Source: Peterkaempfera bronchialis
GTDB lineage: Bacteria; Actinomycetota; Actinomycetes; Streptomycetales; Streptomycetaceae
Direction of reading: 5' to 3'
Assembly (NCBI RefSeq): GCF_003258605.2
Contig: NZ_CP031264.1
Location: 62,001-126,000 of the forward strand
Length of the DNA: 64,000 nucleotides
Both the position numbers and the translations under genes were made by a program. Under the pieces are notes generated by a model. That model saw only the letters and a program-made list of their open reading frames with translations. It was not told the DNA's origin and did no database searches. Below are positions 8,335 to 17,333 of this stretch, in pieces (positions within the stretch are counted from its first letter, which is position 1; each line of letters begins with the position of its first letter).

Positions 8335-9129
8335 TCAGAAGACAATCCTGGCCCGGCGGGCGGCCGCGAGAGCCGGCTCCGCTCCGGACACCAGTTCCAA
8401 CTGCACACCGTCATCGCGGCCGGCCAGGGCACGCATGTAGGCCACGGCGTCCGCCCGGACGACCGCCGCCGGCTCGCCCGAGCCGATCAGCCACCCTCCG
8501 CCCGCGGGGCCGGTGAGCTCCAGCCCGATGGGAGCCTCCGACCAGGCCAGGGCCAGGTCACGGACGACTTCTTCGACGATCTGCCGGTCGTGGTCACCCA
8601 CGGCGACGGGCTGTCCCGTGGCCCGGGCCAGGTCGATGCGGTGCATCCACAGGTCGCGGTTGTAGATGGTGTCGAGCAGGTAGCCGACGGACATCCGCGG
8701 CGCCCCCGGCATACCGCTGTCGACCTTGGCGCGCCGCATCAGGCCCGGACGGCGTCGGCGGGCCACTACGGCGCGGGGCCACAGCAGCGCAAACTGTGCA
8801 ACCAGCGCCGGTCCCGAGGCGTCCGCATGGTCGGCGACCTGGGCCGCCATGTGGGCGTCCACCGAGCCTTTGCCGGGGTGGCGCCAGCGTCCCGCGACCT
8901 CCCGGCGCAGCATGGTGGGCAGGCTGATGTTGTCCTCACACTGGGCGACGAGGTGGGAGAGCAGGGTGCGCACGTCCCATTCCACGCAGTCGGTGGGACG
9001 TCGCCAGTCCTCGTCACGGAGCTTTTCGAGCACGTCCAGAGCTGCCCGGCCTTCGGCCTCGGCCAGCACGGCCGACTGGTCGCGGTCAGTCTGCGGCAGG
9101 CGCGCAGCCTCCGCGTAGGTCTGAGCCAT
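8335..9129 (-). CDS. Maleylpyruvate isomerase/DinB-like mycothiol-dependent family protein
   Basis: 264 residues from ATG 9129, which follows an aggagg ribosome site. It shows the DinB/MDMPI pattern: VEWDVRTLLSHLVAQ early (metal-site helix), then YLLDTIYNRDLWMHRIDLARATG, with His residues placed to bind a divalent metal. The family includes mycothiol-dependent isomerases and S-transferases of actinobacteria; the substrate cannot be read from sequence. The start lies inside the 3' end of the upstream TetR gene (44-bp overlap), so the two form a regulator-enzyme operon. Confidence 0.75.
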   Translation of the reverse strand: MAQTYAEAARLPQTDRDQSAVLAEAEGRAALDVLEKLRDEDWRRPTDCVEWDVRTLLSHLVAQCEDNISLPTMLRREVAGRWRHPGKGSVDAHMAAQVADHADASGPALVAQFALLWPRAVVARRRRPGLMRRAKVDSGMPGAPRMSVGYLLDTIYNRDLWMHRIDLARATGQPVAVGDHDRQIVEEVVRDLALAWSEAPIGLELTGPAGGGWLIGSGEPAAVVRADAVAYMRALAGRDDGVQLELVSGAEPALAAARRARIVF

Positions 9130-9757
9130 CGGACTCGCCCTCCTCCTGGGCGTAGAAGCGGAAGAACATGTCCACTGCCGTCCGCGTGAGCCGGGTGAAG
9201 CGGCCATCTTCGGTCTGCGCGGACGGTTCATTGGCGAGCTGCTGGCTGATCACGCCAGCCATCAGCGCCGTGTAAAGGGCCACACCCTCCTCGTCGGCGG
9301 CTGCGGGTGACAGCTGTCCGGCGTGCACGGCCGCCCGTAGTGCCGCCCGCAGGATCTCCAGTTGCTGCACCGCGGGCTCGAAGGCCTGGGGGGTCGGTTC
9401 GAATCCGGGTACGGGCCGCCAGTAGAGCAGCTGTGCCAGTACCGGATTGGCCACCGCCCAGGCGACGGTGGCCTGCTGGCCCGCCAGGATCGCCCTTCGC
9501 GGATTCTCGGACAGCCCGGCACGGTAGGGCTCCAGGACGCCGACCGCCTCGCGCATGCCGTGCTCGAACAGGGCGTCATAGATGGCCATCTTCGACGGGA
9601 AGTACTGGTAGAGCGAGGGCGGACGCACCCCCACCCGCCGAGCGACCTCGGCCATGCTCAGCGCGGCCACACCCTCCACCGCCATGACGTCGAGCGCGGT
9701 GTCGAGGATCTCCTGCACGGTCTCCTTGCGCCGACGCTGCCTCCGGCCGTCCCTCAT
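9086..9757 (-). CDS. TetR family transcriptional regulator
   Basis: 223 residues from ATG 9757. The N-terminal helix-turn-helix is clear: ETVQEILDTALDVMAVEG, then LSMAEVARRVGVRPPSLYQYF, ending PSKMAIYDALFEHG. The C-terminal ligand domain is TetR_C-like (WRPVPGFEPTPQAFEPAVQQ). It is the first gene of an overlapping pair with the mycothiol-dependent enzyme and probably represses it and itself; the ligand is unknown. The short AT-rich stretch just upstream (9760-9780) is the likely promoter. Confidence 0.85.
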   Translation of the reverse strand: MRDGRRQRRRKETVQEILDTALDVMAVEGVAALSMAEVARRVGVRPPSLYQYFPSKMAIYDALFEHGMREAVGVLEPYRAGLSENPRRAILAGQQATVAWAVANPVLAQLLYWRPVPGFEPTPQAFEPAVQQLEILRAALRAAVHAGQLSPAAADEEGVALYTALMAGVISQQLANEPSAQTEDGRFTRLTRTAVDMFFRFYAQEEGESDGSDLRGGCAPAAD

Positions 9758-10062
9758 GCCATTAACAAAACCTAACAGCCGTAGGGAAGTCAATACCCTG
9801 TCGGCCAAGTCCCTGGGCGGGAGTGAGGCGGACCCGGCGGGCCGCCCGTCGACCACGACCTGGCCTTCCCCTTCCTCGACCACTGCGTCCGCTGGTGGGA
9901 CCACCGCACCGTGCGTGACTACGCGTCGGTGAACGACAAGGTCGGTAACGGGCAGGCCGTCGAGGGTTGGTGGTCGGGTCTCTGGCGGTCTGGGGTTTGT
10001 TGGCGGTGTCGGGCCGGGTACGGGGTGCGGTTGCTGTGGAGGGTGACGCTGCCGCCTGGTGC
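9758..10062. other. 305-bp gap with a possible short gene relic
   Basis: No complete gene. On the plus strand 9840-9945 reads as VDHDLAFPFLDHCVRWWDH and on to YASVNDKV, which looks protein-like but was not recognised. It has no start or natural end and is probably debris between the TetR promoter and the IS1182 remnant. Confidence 0.35.
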
Positions 10063-11464
10063 TCAGGCTCGGGCGGCGGCCAGTCCGGGGGGTCCGACCT
10101 GCCCGAAGATCTTTCGCAGGTTGTGGCATGCGGCGAGTAGCCGCCATTCGGCGCGGGCGCCTGCTTCGCCGCGTAGCAGGAGTCTGCGGCCGTCTTGGCA
10201 GGTCGTGATCTGCCCGAAGACGGGTTCGACGATGGCTTTGCGGTGGGCGTAGGCGGCGCGTCCGGGTTTGGTGTGCAGTTTGCGGGCCATGCGCTCGCGC
10301 GCCGTGGCGTCGGCCGGGATGCGTCCGCGCGGGGCGGGGCTGACGCGTTCGTCGTGGGACAGGCGGCCGGTGGCCATGGAGGTGTCGGTGCCGTGTTCTT
10401 CCTTGCGCTCGGCTGCGGCCTGAAGGTTGGCCTCGGAGCAGTAGCCCGCGTCGAGGAGCGCCTGACGTGCGTGGATTCCGGTGTTCGTAGCGGATTGGTC
10501 GAGCATGCCGGTGTAGTTGAGTGCGTCGGCGGGGTGGGTCGTGACGTCGGCGGCGGTGATGATCTGGTGCGCGTCGTCCACCACGGCCTGGGCGTTGCAT
10601 GCCTGGATGAACGCGCCGGCCCCGTTCTCCATGATGCGCGATTCGGGGTCGGTGAAGTTGGCCTGCGCCTTGTCCTTCGGCCGCGCGGTTTCGGCCGCCA
10701 GGTCGCCGGCTTCGGCCACCGCCTCGGGTTCGTCGGTCCCGGCACGCTTTTGGCGTCGCCGCTCCTTGTCCTCGGCGTGCTTGCGGGCCTTCTCGGCGGT
10801 CTCGGCCTCGATCTGCGCAAGGGCGGTCTGCAACCTGGCCAGGCGTTTTTCCCTGCGGTCGGGTTCGGCGGGCAGGTCTGTGTCGTTGCCGTCGGGCCCG
10901 AACCGCTCGTCCTCGGCGGCATCGAGAGCCTCGGCATCGGCCGGCAGGCCGGCGGCTGCCGCCTCAAGGCCGGCGATCTCGGCTTCGAGGCGTTCTTCCT
11001 TCTCCACCAGCCGGTTGCAGCTCATCGCCTTGTGCTTGGAGGCGTTGGCCCGCAGTTTCGTGCCGTCGAGTGCGACCCGGCCCATCTTGACCATGCCCAG
11101 CATCGGTGCACTTGCGCTCGATCGCCCGCGACGAGCGCACCCCGGTGGTGTACCCGTAGATCAGCAGCCGGACCCTCAACCGGGGGTCATACGGCGGGAA
11201 CCCGCGCTTCTCGGTGCAGGACGCCAGGATCGGGCCCAGGTCGAGCACCTCGTTGACCAGTTCGGCCACGAATCGGGCCAGATGCCCCTCGGGCAGCCAC
11301 TCATCCGGCGACGGCGGCAGCATCAGCGTCAGCATCTGATCGGGGACGAACGCCCGGAAGGTTTTCTTCACCGCCCCCGTCGGCGCGGTCTCCGGCTTCG
11401 CCACCACCGCCGCCGGATCCGCCTCGAACAGGCCATCGCGAACAGGAGGCGGCGTCGGGCTCAA
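10063..11464 (-). pseudogene. IS1182-type transposase with internal deletion and frameshift
   Basis: The N-terminal part (11464 down to about 11103) reads FRAFVPDQMLTLMLPPS, then YDPRLRVRLLIYGYTTGVRS, ending RAIERKCTD. The sequence then jumps into another frame at LGMVKMGRVALDGTKLRANA, continuing to 10063 with the family C-terminus (KAIVEPVFGQITTCQDGRRL). Roughly 50 codons between KCTD and LGMVKM are missing. The assigned start is TTG 11464 and is uncertain. IS ends were not identified. The product would be inactive. Confidence 0.75.
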
Positions 11465-12030
11465 TCGCCTGATCGGCTGCCAAGATCCGCGGACAGCGCC
11501 GCGTAGATGTACTCGCTGCCCCAGCGATCCCCGTCGAGGTCGTTCTCGACCAGGTGCGCCTCCCGGCGCATCCCGAGGCGCTCACAGACTCGTACAGACC
11601 CGGTGTTCTCCACATCCAGCCGTGCGTAGAGCCGGTGCACGCCCAGCGTGCCGAAGGCAAACCCGGCCAGCGCCGCGGCCGCCTCGGTCGCGTAGCCGTG
11701 TCCCTGGTGACCTGGGTCGAGAGTCCAGCCGATCTCGGCCTGGGCGGCGCGGGCATCGGCCAGGGTGAGGCTCACCTCGCCAAGGACGCCGGGCTCATCG
11801 CGTCGGCAGACAGCGAGCGCCAGCTTGTCCCCGTCGGCGCGCCAGGCCGTCTGCGCCGCGCGCTCGGCGGCAACCTGCTCGCTGCGCTCACGCGTGTGCG
11901 CCGGCCGGTACAAGTAGCGCGCCACGCTCGGCAGGCTCTGGTAGGAGTACAGGTCATCGGCGTCGCCGGGAGTGAACAGACGCAGCGACAACCGGGCCGT
12001 GGTCAACGGCAGCAGCGAGGCGACGTCCAT
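11461..12030 (-). CDS. GNAT family N-acetyltransferase (RimJ/RimL type)
   Basis: 189 residues from ATG 12030, preceded by a strong ggaggt. It starts LPLTTARLSLRLFTPGDADD, typical of the RimJ/RimL group that acetylates N-terminal or small-molecule amines from acetyl-CoA. The acetyl-CoA site is GHQGHGYATEAAAAL (Q/RxxGxG/A motif), followed by LGVHRLYARLDVENTGSVRV and CERLGMRREA. The gene is complete and lies between two IS remnants. Specific substrate unknown. Confidence 0.85.
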   Translation of the reverse strand: MDVASLLPLTTARLSLRLFTPGDADDLYSYQSLPSVARYLYRPAHTRERSEQVAAERAAQTAWRADGDKLALAVCRRDEPGVLGEVSLTLADARAAQAEIGWTLDPGHQGHGYATEAAAALAGFAFGTLGVHRLYARLDVENTGSVRVCERLGMRREAHLVENDLDGDRWGSEYIYAALSADLGSRSGD

Positions 12031-12181
12031 GCGGACCTCCGGGACGCGGATGTGGATCAAGTTGCGGACTGATTTTCGCATCACGACTGCCCGGCAGCCA
12101 CGCCTTTTCAAGAGCACCGCTCGCCAGCCGCACTTCACCGCGAGGCACGGCATTCCAGGAGTTGCTTACTGACCCACGCTC

Positions 12182-12690
12182 CTAGGTGTCTTGACCCGCA
12201 GGGTTGTTGACGCGGCTGATCGGGGGTTTTCCTCCGAGTGCTGTGTGGCACCGGTGATGGTTGTAGGTGTGCGGGAAGTTGTCCAGGGCGGCGGTGCGTT
12301 CGGTGTTGCTGGTGTGGGGCCGCAGGTGGGCCCACTCGTCGAGCGGTGTGCGGTTGAAGTGTTCGACCTTGCCGTTGGTCTGGGGCCGGTAGGGGCGGGT
12401 GAGCTTGCCGGTGGCGCCGAGGGAGGCAAGGGCCTGCTTCCAGGCGGAGCTCTTGCGGTAGGGCCAGGTGTTGTCGGTCAGCACCCGCTCGATGCGGTCG
12501 ATGCCGCGGGTGTCGAAGAAGGCGGCGGCCCGGCGGAGAATGCCCGGCGCAGGTGTCGGCCTTCTCGTCGGCGTGGACCTCGCTGTGGGCCAGGCGGCTG
12601 TGGTCGTCGACGGCGGAGTGGACGCAGTCGTAGCCGACGCCGGCCCTGGTGGCACGGCCGGCTCGGCGGCCGAGCACCTTGAGGTGCTGC
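12182..12690 (-). pseudogene. IS481 family transposase, C-terminal half, frameshifted (copy A)
   Basis: The minus strand encodes the rve integrase core: YDCVHSAVDDHSRLAHSEVH with its catalytic Asp, then after a shift at about 12545 GIDRIERVLTDNTWPYRKS, YRPQTNGKVEHFNRTPLDEW (with catalytic Glu) and YNHHRCHTALGGKPPISRV. The N-terminal third is absent. Its 12545-12680 segment is a direct repeat of 15170-15300, and its 12182-12540 segment is an inverted repeat of 15510-15868. Confidence 0.75.
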
Positions 12691-12826
12691 TGTCCCGGCA
12701 GGCCGGCGACGTGTACGCGCCGGGCTGCCGGCCTCTGGTCAGCGGGCACCCGGACGGCGCGTGGGAGGACATGGTCACCGCCCTGGTGCGCGAGGCCCGG
12801 AGTCAAGCCCCACGTACCCTCTTCCT

Positions 12827-13783
12827 GTGCCTGCCTCCCGTCTGCATCGCGTCGCCGTCCTCGTGCTCGAGGGTGCGAAGCCGCTCGATGTCGGAATTCC
12901 TGCGCAGGTTTTCACGACCCGCGCGAGCATGCCGTACGAGGTGCGGGTGTGCGGGGCGGCACCCGGTCTCGTGGCCGGCGGCGACGGCCTCGCGTACCAC
13001 GTCGCCCACGGCCTCGACGCGCTTGCGTGGGCCGACATCGTCTTCGTCCCCGGCTACCGGTTCCCGGACCGCGACGACCCGCCGCAGGCCGTCGTCGCGG
13101 CACTGATCGCCGCCCATGACCGGGGCGCGCGGCTCGCCGCGATCTCGACGGGCGCCTTCGCGCTCGCCGCCACGGGCCTGCTCGACGGCAGGCGCGCCAC
13201 GACGCACTGGCACTACACGCGGGCACTCGTGGCCAGGCATCCGCTCGTCCAGGTCGACGAGAACGTGCTGTTCGTCGACGAGGGAAGCGTGCTCACCTCG
13301 GCCGGAGCCGCCTCCGGCATCGACCTGTGCCTGCACATCCTGCGCGGCGACCTGGGAGTGGCCGCGTCCAACCACGCGGCCCGGCGTCTGGTTGCGGCCC
13401 CCTACCGCAGCGGCGGCCAGGCCCAGTACGTGCCGCGCAGCGTCCCCGAGCCGCTCGGCGAGCGGTTCGCCGCCACCCGCGAGTGGGCGCTGCACCGGTT
13501 CGGCGAGCCCCTCACCCTCGACGTACTGGCGCGGCAGGCGGGGGTCTCACCGCGCACGTTCTCCCGGCGCTTCGTCGAAGAGACCGGCTGCACGCCGATG
13601 CAGTGGGTGATGCGCGCCCGCATCGACCTGGCCCGCGAACTGCTTGAGCGCTCACAGCGCAGCGTCGAGCAGATCGCCGCCGCCGTCGGGCTCGGCACCG
13701 GCGCGAACCTGCGCCTGCACTTCCAGCGCATCCTCGGCACCACACCGAGCGAGTACCGGCGCACCTTCACCCGGGGCGAGTGA
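12827..13783 (+). CDS. GlxA family AraC-type regulator (DJ-1/PfpI plus HTH)
   Basis: 318 residues from GTG 12827. The N-terminal 160-170 residues form a DJ-1/PfpI-like domain (HRVAVLVLEGAKPLDVGIPA, then ALAWADIVFVPGYRF). The usual nucleophile elbow CTGAF reads STGAF, so an enzymatic role is unlikely. The C-terminus is an AraC helix-turn-helix pair: TLDVLARQAGVSPRTFSRRF, later VEQIAAAVGLGTGANLRLHF. It precedes the GAPDH gene by about 110 bp on the same strand and may regulate it. The start is judged from the domain edge, as no strong ribosome site is visible. Confidence 0.8.
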   Translation: MPASRLHRVAVLVLEGAKPLDVGIPAQVFTTRASMPYEVRVCGAAPGLVAGGDGLAYHVAHGLDALAWADIVFVPGYRFPDRDDPPQAVVAALIAAHDRGARLAAISTGAFALAATGLLDGRRATTHWHYTRALVARHPLVQVDENVLFVDEGSVLTSAGAASGIDLCLHILRGDLGVAASNHAARRLVAAPYRSGGQAQYVPRSVPEPLGERFAATREWALHRFGEPLTLDVLARQAGVSPRTFSRRFVEETGCTPMQWVMRARIDLARELLERSQRSVEQIAAAVGLGTGANLRLHFQRILGTTPSEYRRTFTRGE

Positions 13784-13896
13784 CCCGGCCGGGCCGCCAC
13801 CGCGTGGCGGGATCCTTTTGAACCGTGGCGATCCCGCCACTGTCAGCGGCACCTGCCGCGAGCGAGCCTGGTGTGGAAGGGAAAGGGATGCCACTC

Positions 13897-14895
13897 ATGA
13901 CTCGCATCGCCATCAACGGATTCGGCCGCATCGGACGCAATGTGCTGCGCGCACTGCTGGAGCGCGACAGCGCCCTCGAGATCGTCGCCGTCAACGACCT
14001 GACGGAGCCCGCCGCTCTCGCCCGACTGCTCGCCTACGACAGCACGGCCGGCCGGCTCGGGCGCCCGGTGACCGTCGACGGTGACGTCCTTGTCGTTGAC
14101 GGCCGCCGGATCACGGTGCTGGCCGAGCGCGAACCGGCGCAGTTGCCGTGGGCCGAACTCGGCGTCGACATCGTCCTGGAAGCCACCGGCCGATTCACCT
14201 CGGCCAAGGCCGCCCGGGCCCACCTCGACGCGGGCACGAAGAAGGTACTCGTCAGCGCGCCGTCGGACGGCGCCGACGTCACGCTCGCGTTCGGGGTCAA
14301 CACCGGCGCCTACGACCCGGCCGTGCACACGATCGTCTCGAACGCCTCCTGCACCACCAACGCGCTCGCGCCGCTGGCCGCGGTCCTCGACGAACTCGCC
14401 GGTATCGAACACGGGTTCATGACGACGGTGCACGCCTACACGCAGGAGCAGAACCTCCAGGACGGTCCGCACCGCGACGCCCGTCGCGCCCGAGCCGCCG
14501 GCGTCAACATCGTGCCGACCACGACCGGCGCCGCCAAGGCGATCGGCCTGGTGCTGCCGAACCTCGCCGGCAAGCTCTCGGGCGACTCCATCCGCGTACC
14601 GGTGCCGGTGGGCTCGATCGTCGAACTCAACACGACCGTCGCCCGCGACGTGACGCGCGACGACGTGCTGGCGGCGTACCGCGCCGCAGCGGAGGGGCCA
14701 CTCGCCGGCATCCTCGAGTACTCGGACGACCCCCTCGTGTCGTCCGACATCACGGGCAATCCCGCCTCGTCGATCTTCGACTCGGCCCTGACCCGCGTCG
14801 ACGGCCGCCACATCAAGGTGGTCGCGTGGTACGACAACGAGTGGGGCTTCTCGAACCGCGTGATCGACACGCTCGAGCTCCTCGCCACCCGCTGA
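13897..14895 (+). CDS. gap: Type I glyceraldehyde-3-phosphate dehydrogenase
   Basis: 332 residues from ATG 13897; an ATG at 13888 is an alternative, but the ggaaaggg ribosome site is better spaced for 13897. The NAD fold begins INGFGRIGRN. The catalytic Cys is C152 in SNASCTTNALAPL. Substrate segments TTTGAAKAIGLVLP and ASSIFDSAL and the C-terminal VVAWYDNEWGFSNRV are all intact. It oxidises glyceraldehyde-3-phosphate to 1,3-bisphosphoglycerate in glycolysis. Its position beside a GlxA-type regulator and between IS481 fragments suggests an accessory paralogue, not necessarily the housekeeping copy. Confidence 0.92.
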   Translation: MTRIAINGFGRIGRNVLRALLERDSALEIVAVNDLTEPAALARLLAYDSTAGRLGRPVTVDGDVLVVDGRRITVLAEREPAQLPWAELGVDIVLEATGRFTSAKAARAHLDAGTKKVLVSAPSDGADVTLAFGVNTGAYDPAVHTIVSNASCTTNALAPLAAVLDELAGIEHGFMTTVHAYTQEQNLQDGPHRDARRARAAGVNIVPTTTGAAKAIGLVLPNLAGKLSGDSIRVPVPVGSIVELNTTVARDVTRDDVLAAYRAAAEGPLAGILEYSDDPLVSSDITGNPASSIFDSALTRVDGRHIKVVAWYDNEWGFSNRVIDTLELLATR

Positions 14896-15164
14896 CCGGA
14901 CGCCGGGACGGTGCCCCGCCCGGGAGCAGGCGAACGGCGCGGGCTCCGGACACCCCCGCATCGATGGCGCCCGGGCGCGGCGGTACCCCGGCCTCGGCGC
15001 CGCCTCTCATGGCAGGCCGCTTGGCTGCGGGACGATCGGTGTCTCGGATTCGGCGACATGCGGCGCGGGAGGCGAGGACGTGGCCGAACAACGTCCGCTC
15101 CGGCACGTGCACCGGCTACGGCCACCTCGGCATCGACGGGACCCACGCATGAGTGGATCACCAC

Positions 15165-15507
15165 GCGCAGGTGTCGGCCTTCTCGTCGGCGTGGACCTCG
15201 CTGTGGGCCAGGCGGCTGTGGTCGTCGACGGCGGAGTGGATGCAGTCGTAGCCGACGTCGGCCCTGGTGGCACGGCCGGCGTGGCGGCCGAGCACCTTGT
15301 GGCCGCCTCCGTCGGGGATGCGGCCGGGCTTCTTGACGTCGATGTGGACCAGCTCGCCGGGTCGGGCGGGCTCGTAGCGGCGGATGACCTGGCCGGTGGG
15401 TCGGTCGAGGTGGGCCAGGCGGTGGAGGCCGTGTCGGGCCAGGACGCGATGCACGGTGGAGGGGGCCAGGTCGAGGATCGGGCCGCCTCGGTAGTGTGGA
15501 CAACGCG
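15165..15507 (-). pseudogene. IS481 transposase middle fragment (copy B, minus part)
   Basis: The minus strand reads DLAPSTVHRVLARHGLHRLA, GQVIRRYEPARPGELVHIDV, KKPGRIPDGGGHKVLGRHAG and ends SRLAHSEVHADEKADTCA. This is the IS481 region between the N-terminal HTH and the second half of the rve domain. It ends at about 15165 without its own C-terminus and abuts at about 15508 an oppositely oriented C-terminal fragment. Confidence 0.75.
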
Positions 15508-15509
15508 GC

Positions 15510-15868
15510 TTCCTCCGCCGGGCCGCCGCCTTCTTCGCCACCCGCGGCATCGACCGCATCGAGCCGGTGCTGACCGACAACGCCTGGCCCTACCGCAAGA
15601 GCTTCGCCTGGAAGCAGGCCCTTGCCTCCTCGGCGCCACCGGCAAGCTCACCCGTGCCTACCGGCCCCAGACCAACGGCAAGGTCGAACGCTTCAACCGC
15701 ACACCGCTCGACGAGTGGGCCCACCTGCGGCCCCACACCAGCAACACCGAACGCACCCCCGCCCTGGACAACTTCCCGCACACCTACAACCATCACCGGT
15801 GCCACACAGCACTCGGAGGAAAACCCCCGATCACCCGCGTCAACAACCCTGCGGATCAAGACACCTAG
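15510..15868 (+). pseudogene. IS481 transposase C-terminal fragment (copy B, plus part), frameshifted
   Basis: The plus strand reads LRRAAAFFATRGIDRIEPVL, TDNAWPYRKSFAWKQALAS, then after a one-base loss at about 15630 GKLTRAYRPQTNGKVERFNR and, further on, HHRCHTALGGKPPITRVNNP to a stop at 15868. It is the exact functional continuation of the fragment on the opposite strand just left of it, so an inversion or fusion between two IS481 copies occurred at about 15508. Confidence 0.75.
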
Positions 15869-16396
15869 CGCGCCCGCGCCCTGCGGCGGGCCACCGTGGT
15901 GGAGGCGAGCATCCGGCGCCGGTACGGAGGCGTCCGGTCGCAGGAGTACGGCAGGATCACGAACCGCCCGGGGGTGGGGCAGGGCGTCGCCGCGACCGCC
16001 GGGTTCAGCATCAACCAGGCGCTGTGGGCTGGCGGCACCCCGCTGATCGGGGAGGACGGGCCCGGGGTTGCGCAGAGGGCGCGTGCCGGGCGCCTTCGGG
16101 GTGGTGAAGGCGTAGCGGCCGAGGATCTCCTATCTGGATGCCTTCGAGTGACGCCTGAACCGGCGCCGTGGCGATCGAGGTGCAGGGTTCGTTGGGCCAT
16201 CTGAGTGCAGGCTCGGGGAGGTCGGTGTGCGGGTGGTCAAGGAACGCGGTGGCGGAATCGTGCGGCGGGTGCGGTTGGTCGACGGCGACGGGGAACAGGT
16301 CACGGCGGCCTGCCGGTTCCTGGATCACTGGTCGGCCGAGCCGGGCTGCCGTGCGGGCCTCCGGCGCGCGGAACAAGCCGACTGCATCGCCCTCCG
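15869..16396. other. 528-bp junction between IS481 debris and the catabolic island
   Basis: The only interpretable element is an integrase stub at about 16227-16350. Several overlapping open frames in 15869-16220 have no recognisable domain and no good ribosome site. A plus-strand frame with EASIRRRYGGVRSQEYGRI is protein-like but was not recognised. Confidence 0.4.
16227..16350 (+). pseudogene. Site-specific tyrosine integrase, N-terminal stub
   Basis: The frame begins MRVVKERGGGIVRRVRLVDG, then DGEQVTAACRFLDHWSAEPG. This resembles the start of actinobacterial phage-type integrases (a VRLVD...FLDHL segment before the SAM-like domain). Similarity ends within about 40 residues and no catalytic domain is present. 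It marks a recombination scar at the island edge. Confidence 0.45.
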
Positions 16397-17071
16397 TCAC
16401 GCGGTCCGGGAGCCTCCGGACCCCACCGCGAGCAGGCCGGCGATCGAGGTGCGGGTCCCGTCGCGATGGATGCCCATGAGTGCCACGACGGCCTCCGGAT
16501 CGTCACGGCGCAGTGCCGCGATCATCTCGGCGTGCTCTTCGAACATCCGGGGCCGCCCCCTTGGGTCCATCAGGGATGCCGAGCGGTAGACGTCGCTCAG
16601 TGCCCATATCCGGCGGATCTCGTCCACGACGAGATCCAGCCCCGAGGCCCGGAACAGGGTGAAGTGGAAGTCGATGTTGAGGGTGCGCATCATGGCCACG
16701 TCTCCGGCGGTCCAGGCCTCCACGATCTCCTCGTTGAGCCGTTCCAGTCGGGCCAGGACCTCCTCGGGCATCGGCACGGGCAGGGCCCGCAGCACCTCCG
16801 CTTCCAGAACACGGCGCATGAGATAGGTCTGCTCGAACTCGGCGACGGTGAGCCGCTTCACCGCGTAACCCACGTGCCGGGTGTGCTCCAGGAGCCCTTC
16901 GCTCTCCAGGATCCGCAGCGCCTCGCGCACCGGTGCCCTGCTCACCCCGAGCCGCTCGGCCAGCGCCTCCTGACGCAGCGACTGGCCGGGAAGGATCTCC
17001 ATCGAGGCGATCATCTCGTGCAGCGCCGCGACCGCCTTGGCGACGGCGTTCTCGGTGCCTGCGCCCACCAC
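16397..17071 (-). CDS. GntR family regulator, FCD (FadR C-terminal) type
   Basis: 224 residues from GTG 17071. The winged helix-turn-helix is clear (LRQEALAERLGVSRAPVREA, LRILESEGLLEHTRHVGYAV). The FCD ligand domain follows, with its metal/ligand positions (IDFHFTLFRASG; FEEHAEMIAALRRDDPEAVV). It is transcribed away from the enoyl-CoA hydratase/acyl-CoA dehydrogenase operon at 17334. A 34-bp near-perfect palindrome in the shared 262-bp gap is the probable operator. A CoA thioester or organic acid is the expected effector class. It is only distantly related to the two GntR genes at 44408 and 63643. Confidence 0.88.
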   Translation of the reverse strand: MVGAGTENAVAKAVAALHEMIASMEILPGQSLRQEALAERLGVSRAPVREALRILESEGLLEHTRHVGYAVKRLTVAEFEQTYLMRRVLEAEVLRALPVPMPEEVLARLERLNEEIVEAWTAGDVAMMRTLNIDFHFTLFRASGLDLVVDEIRRIWALSDVYRSASLMDPRGRPRMFEEHAEMIAALRRDDPEAVVALMGIHRDGTRTSIAGLLAVGSGGSRTA

Positions 17072-17134
17072 TCCTCCAGGAATCCTGCCGGGAGACGGAG
17101 TCCGGCGGTGATCCGCCGTTGACCTTGGTCATTG

Positions 17135-17168
17135 TCGCATGCATGATTGGATCCAATCTTGTATGCGA
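17135..17168. promoter_or_regulatory. 34-bp palindromic operator, likely GntR/FCD site
   Basis: The core gattggatccaatc (17145-17158) is a perfect palindrome. It is extended outward by tcgcat and atgcga arms, with 30 of 34 positions symmetrical. It lies about 65 bp upstream of the GntR start and 165 bp upstream of the divergent hydratase. Confidence 0.7.
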
Positions 17169-17333
17169 TGGTACCTGGGGCCCCGACGAGGTGGTGAGGA
17201 TCGAGCCGTCGGGTGGCGACCCCGGTCCGCTGCGTCGGGGACGCGGTCCTCCTGAACGCGGACCCCGGCACGCGGAGCGTCGTTCAGGGCCTGGACGCCG
17301 ACGTGAAGAAACCGGAGAACCGAAGGAGCCCTT

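Noticed and set aside
12691-12826. Short plus-strand coding-like stretch before the GlxA-type gene
   Set aside because: About 45 codons with no recognisable motif, bounded by IS481 debris; insufficient to call a gene.
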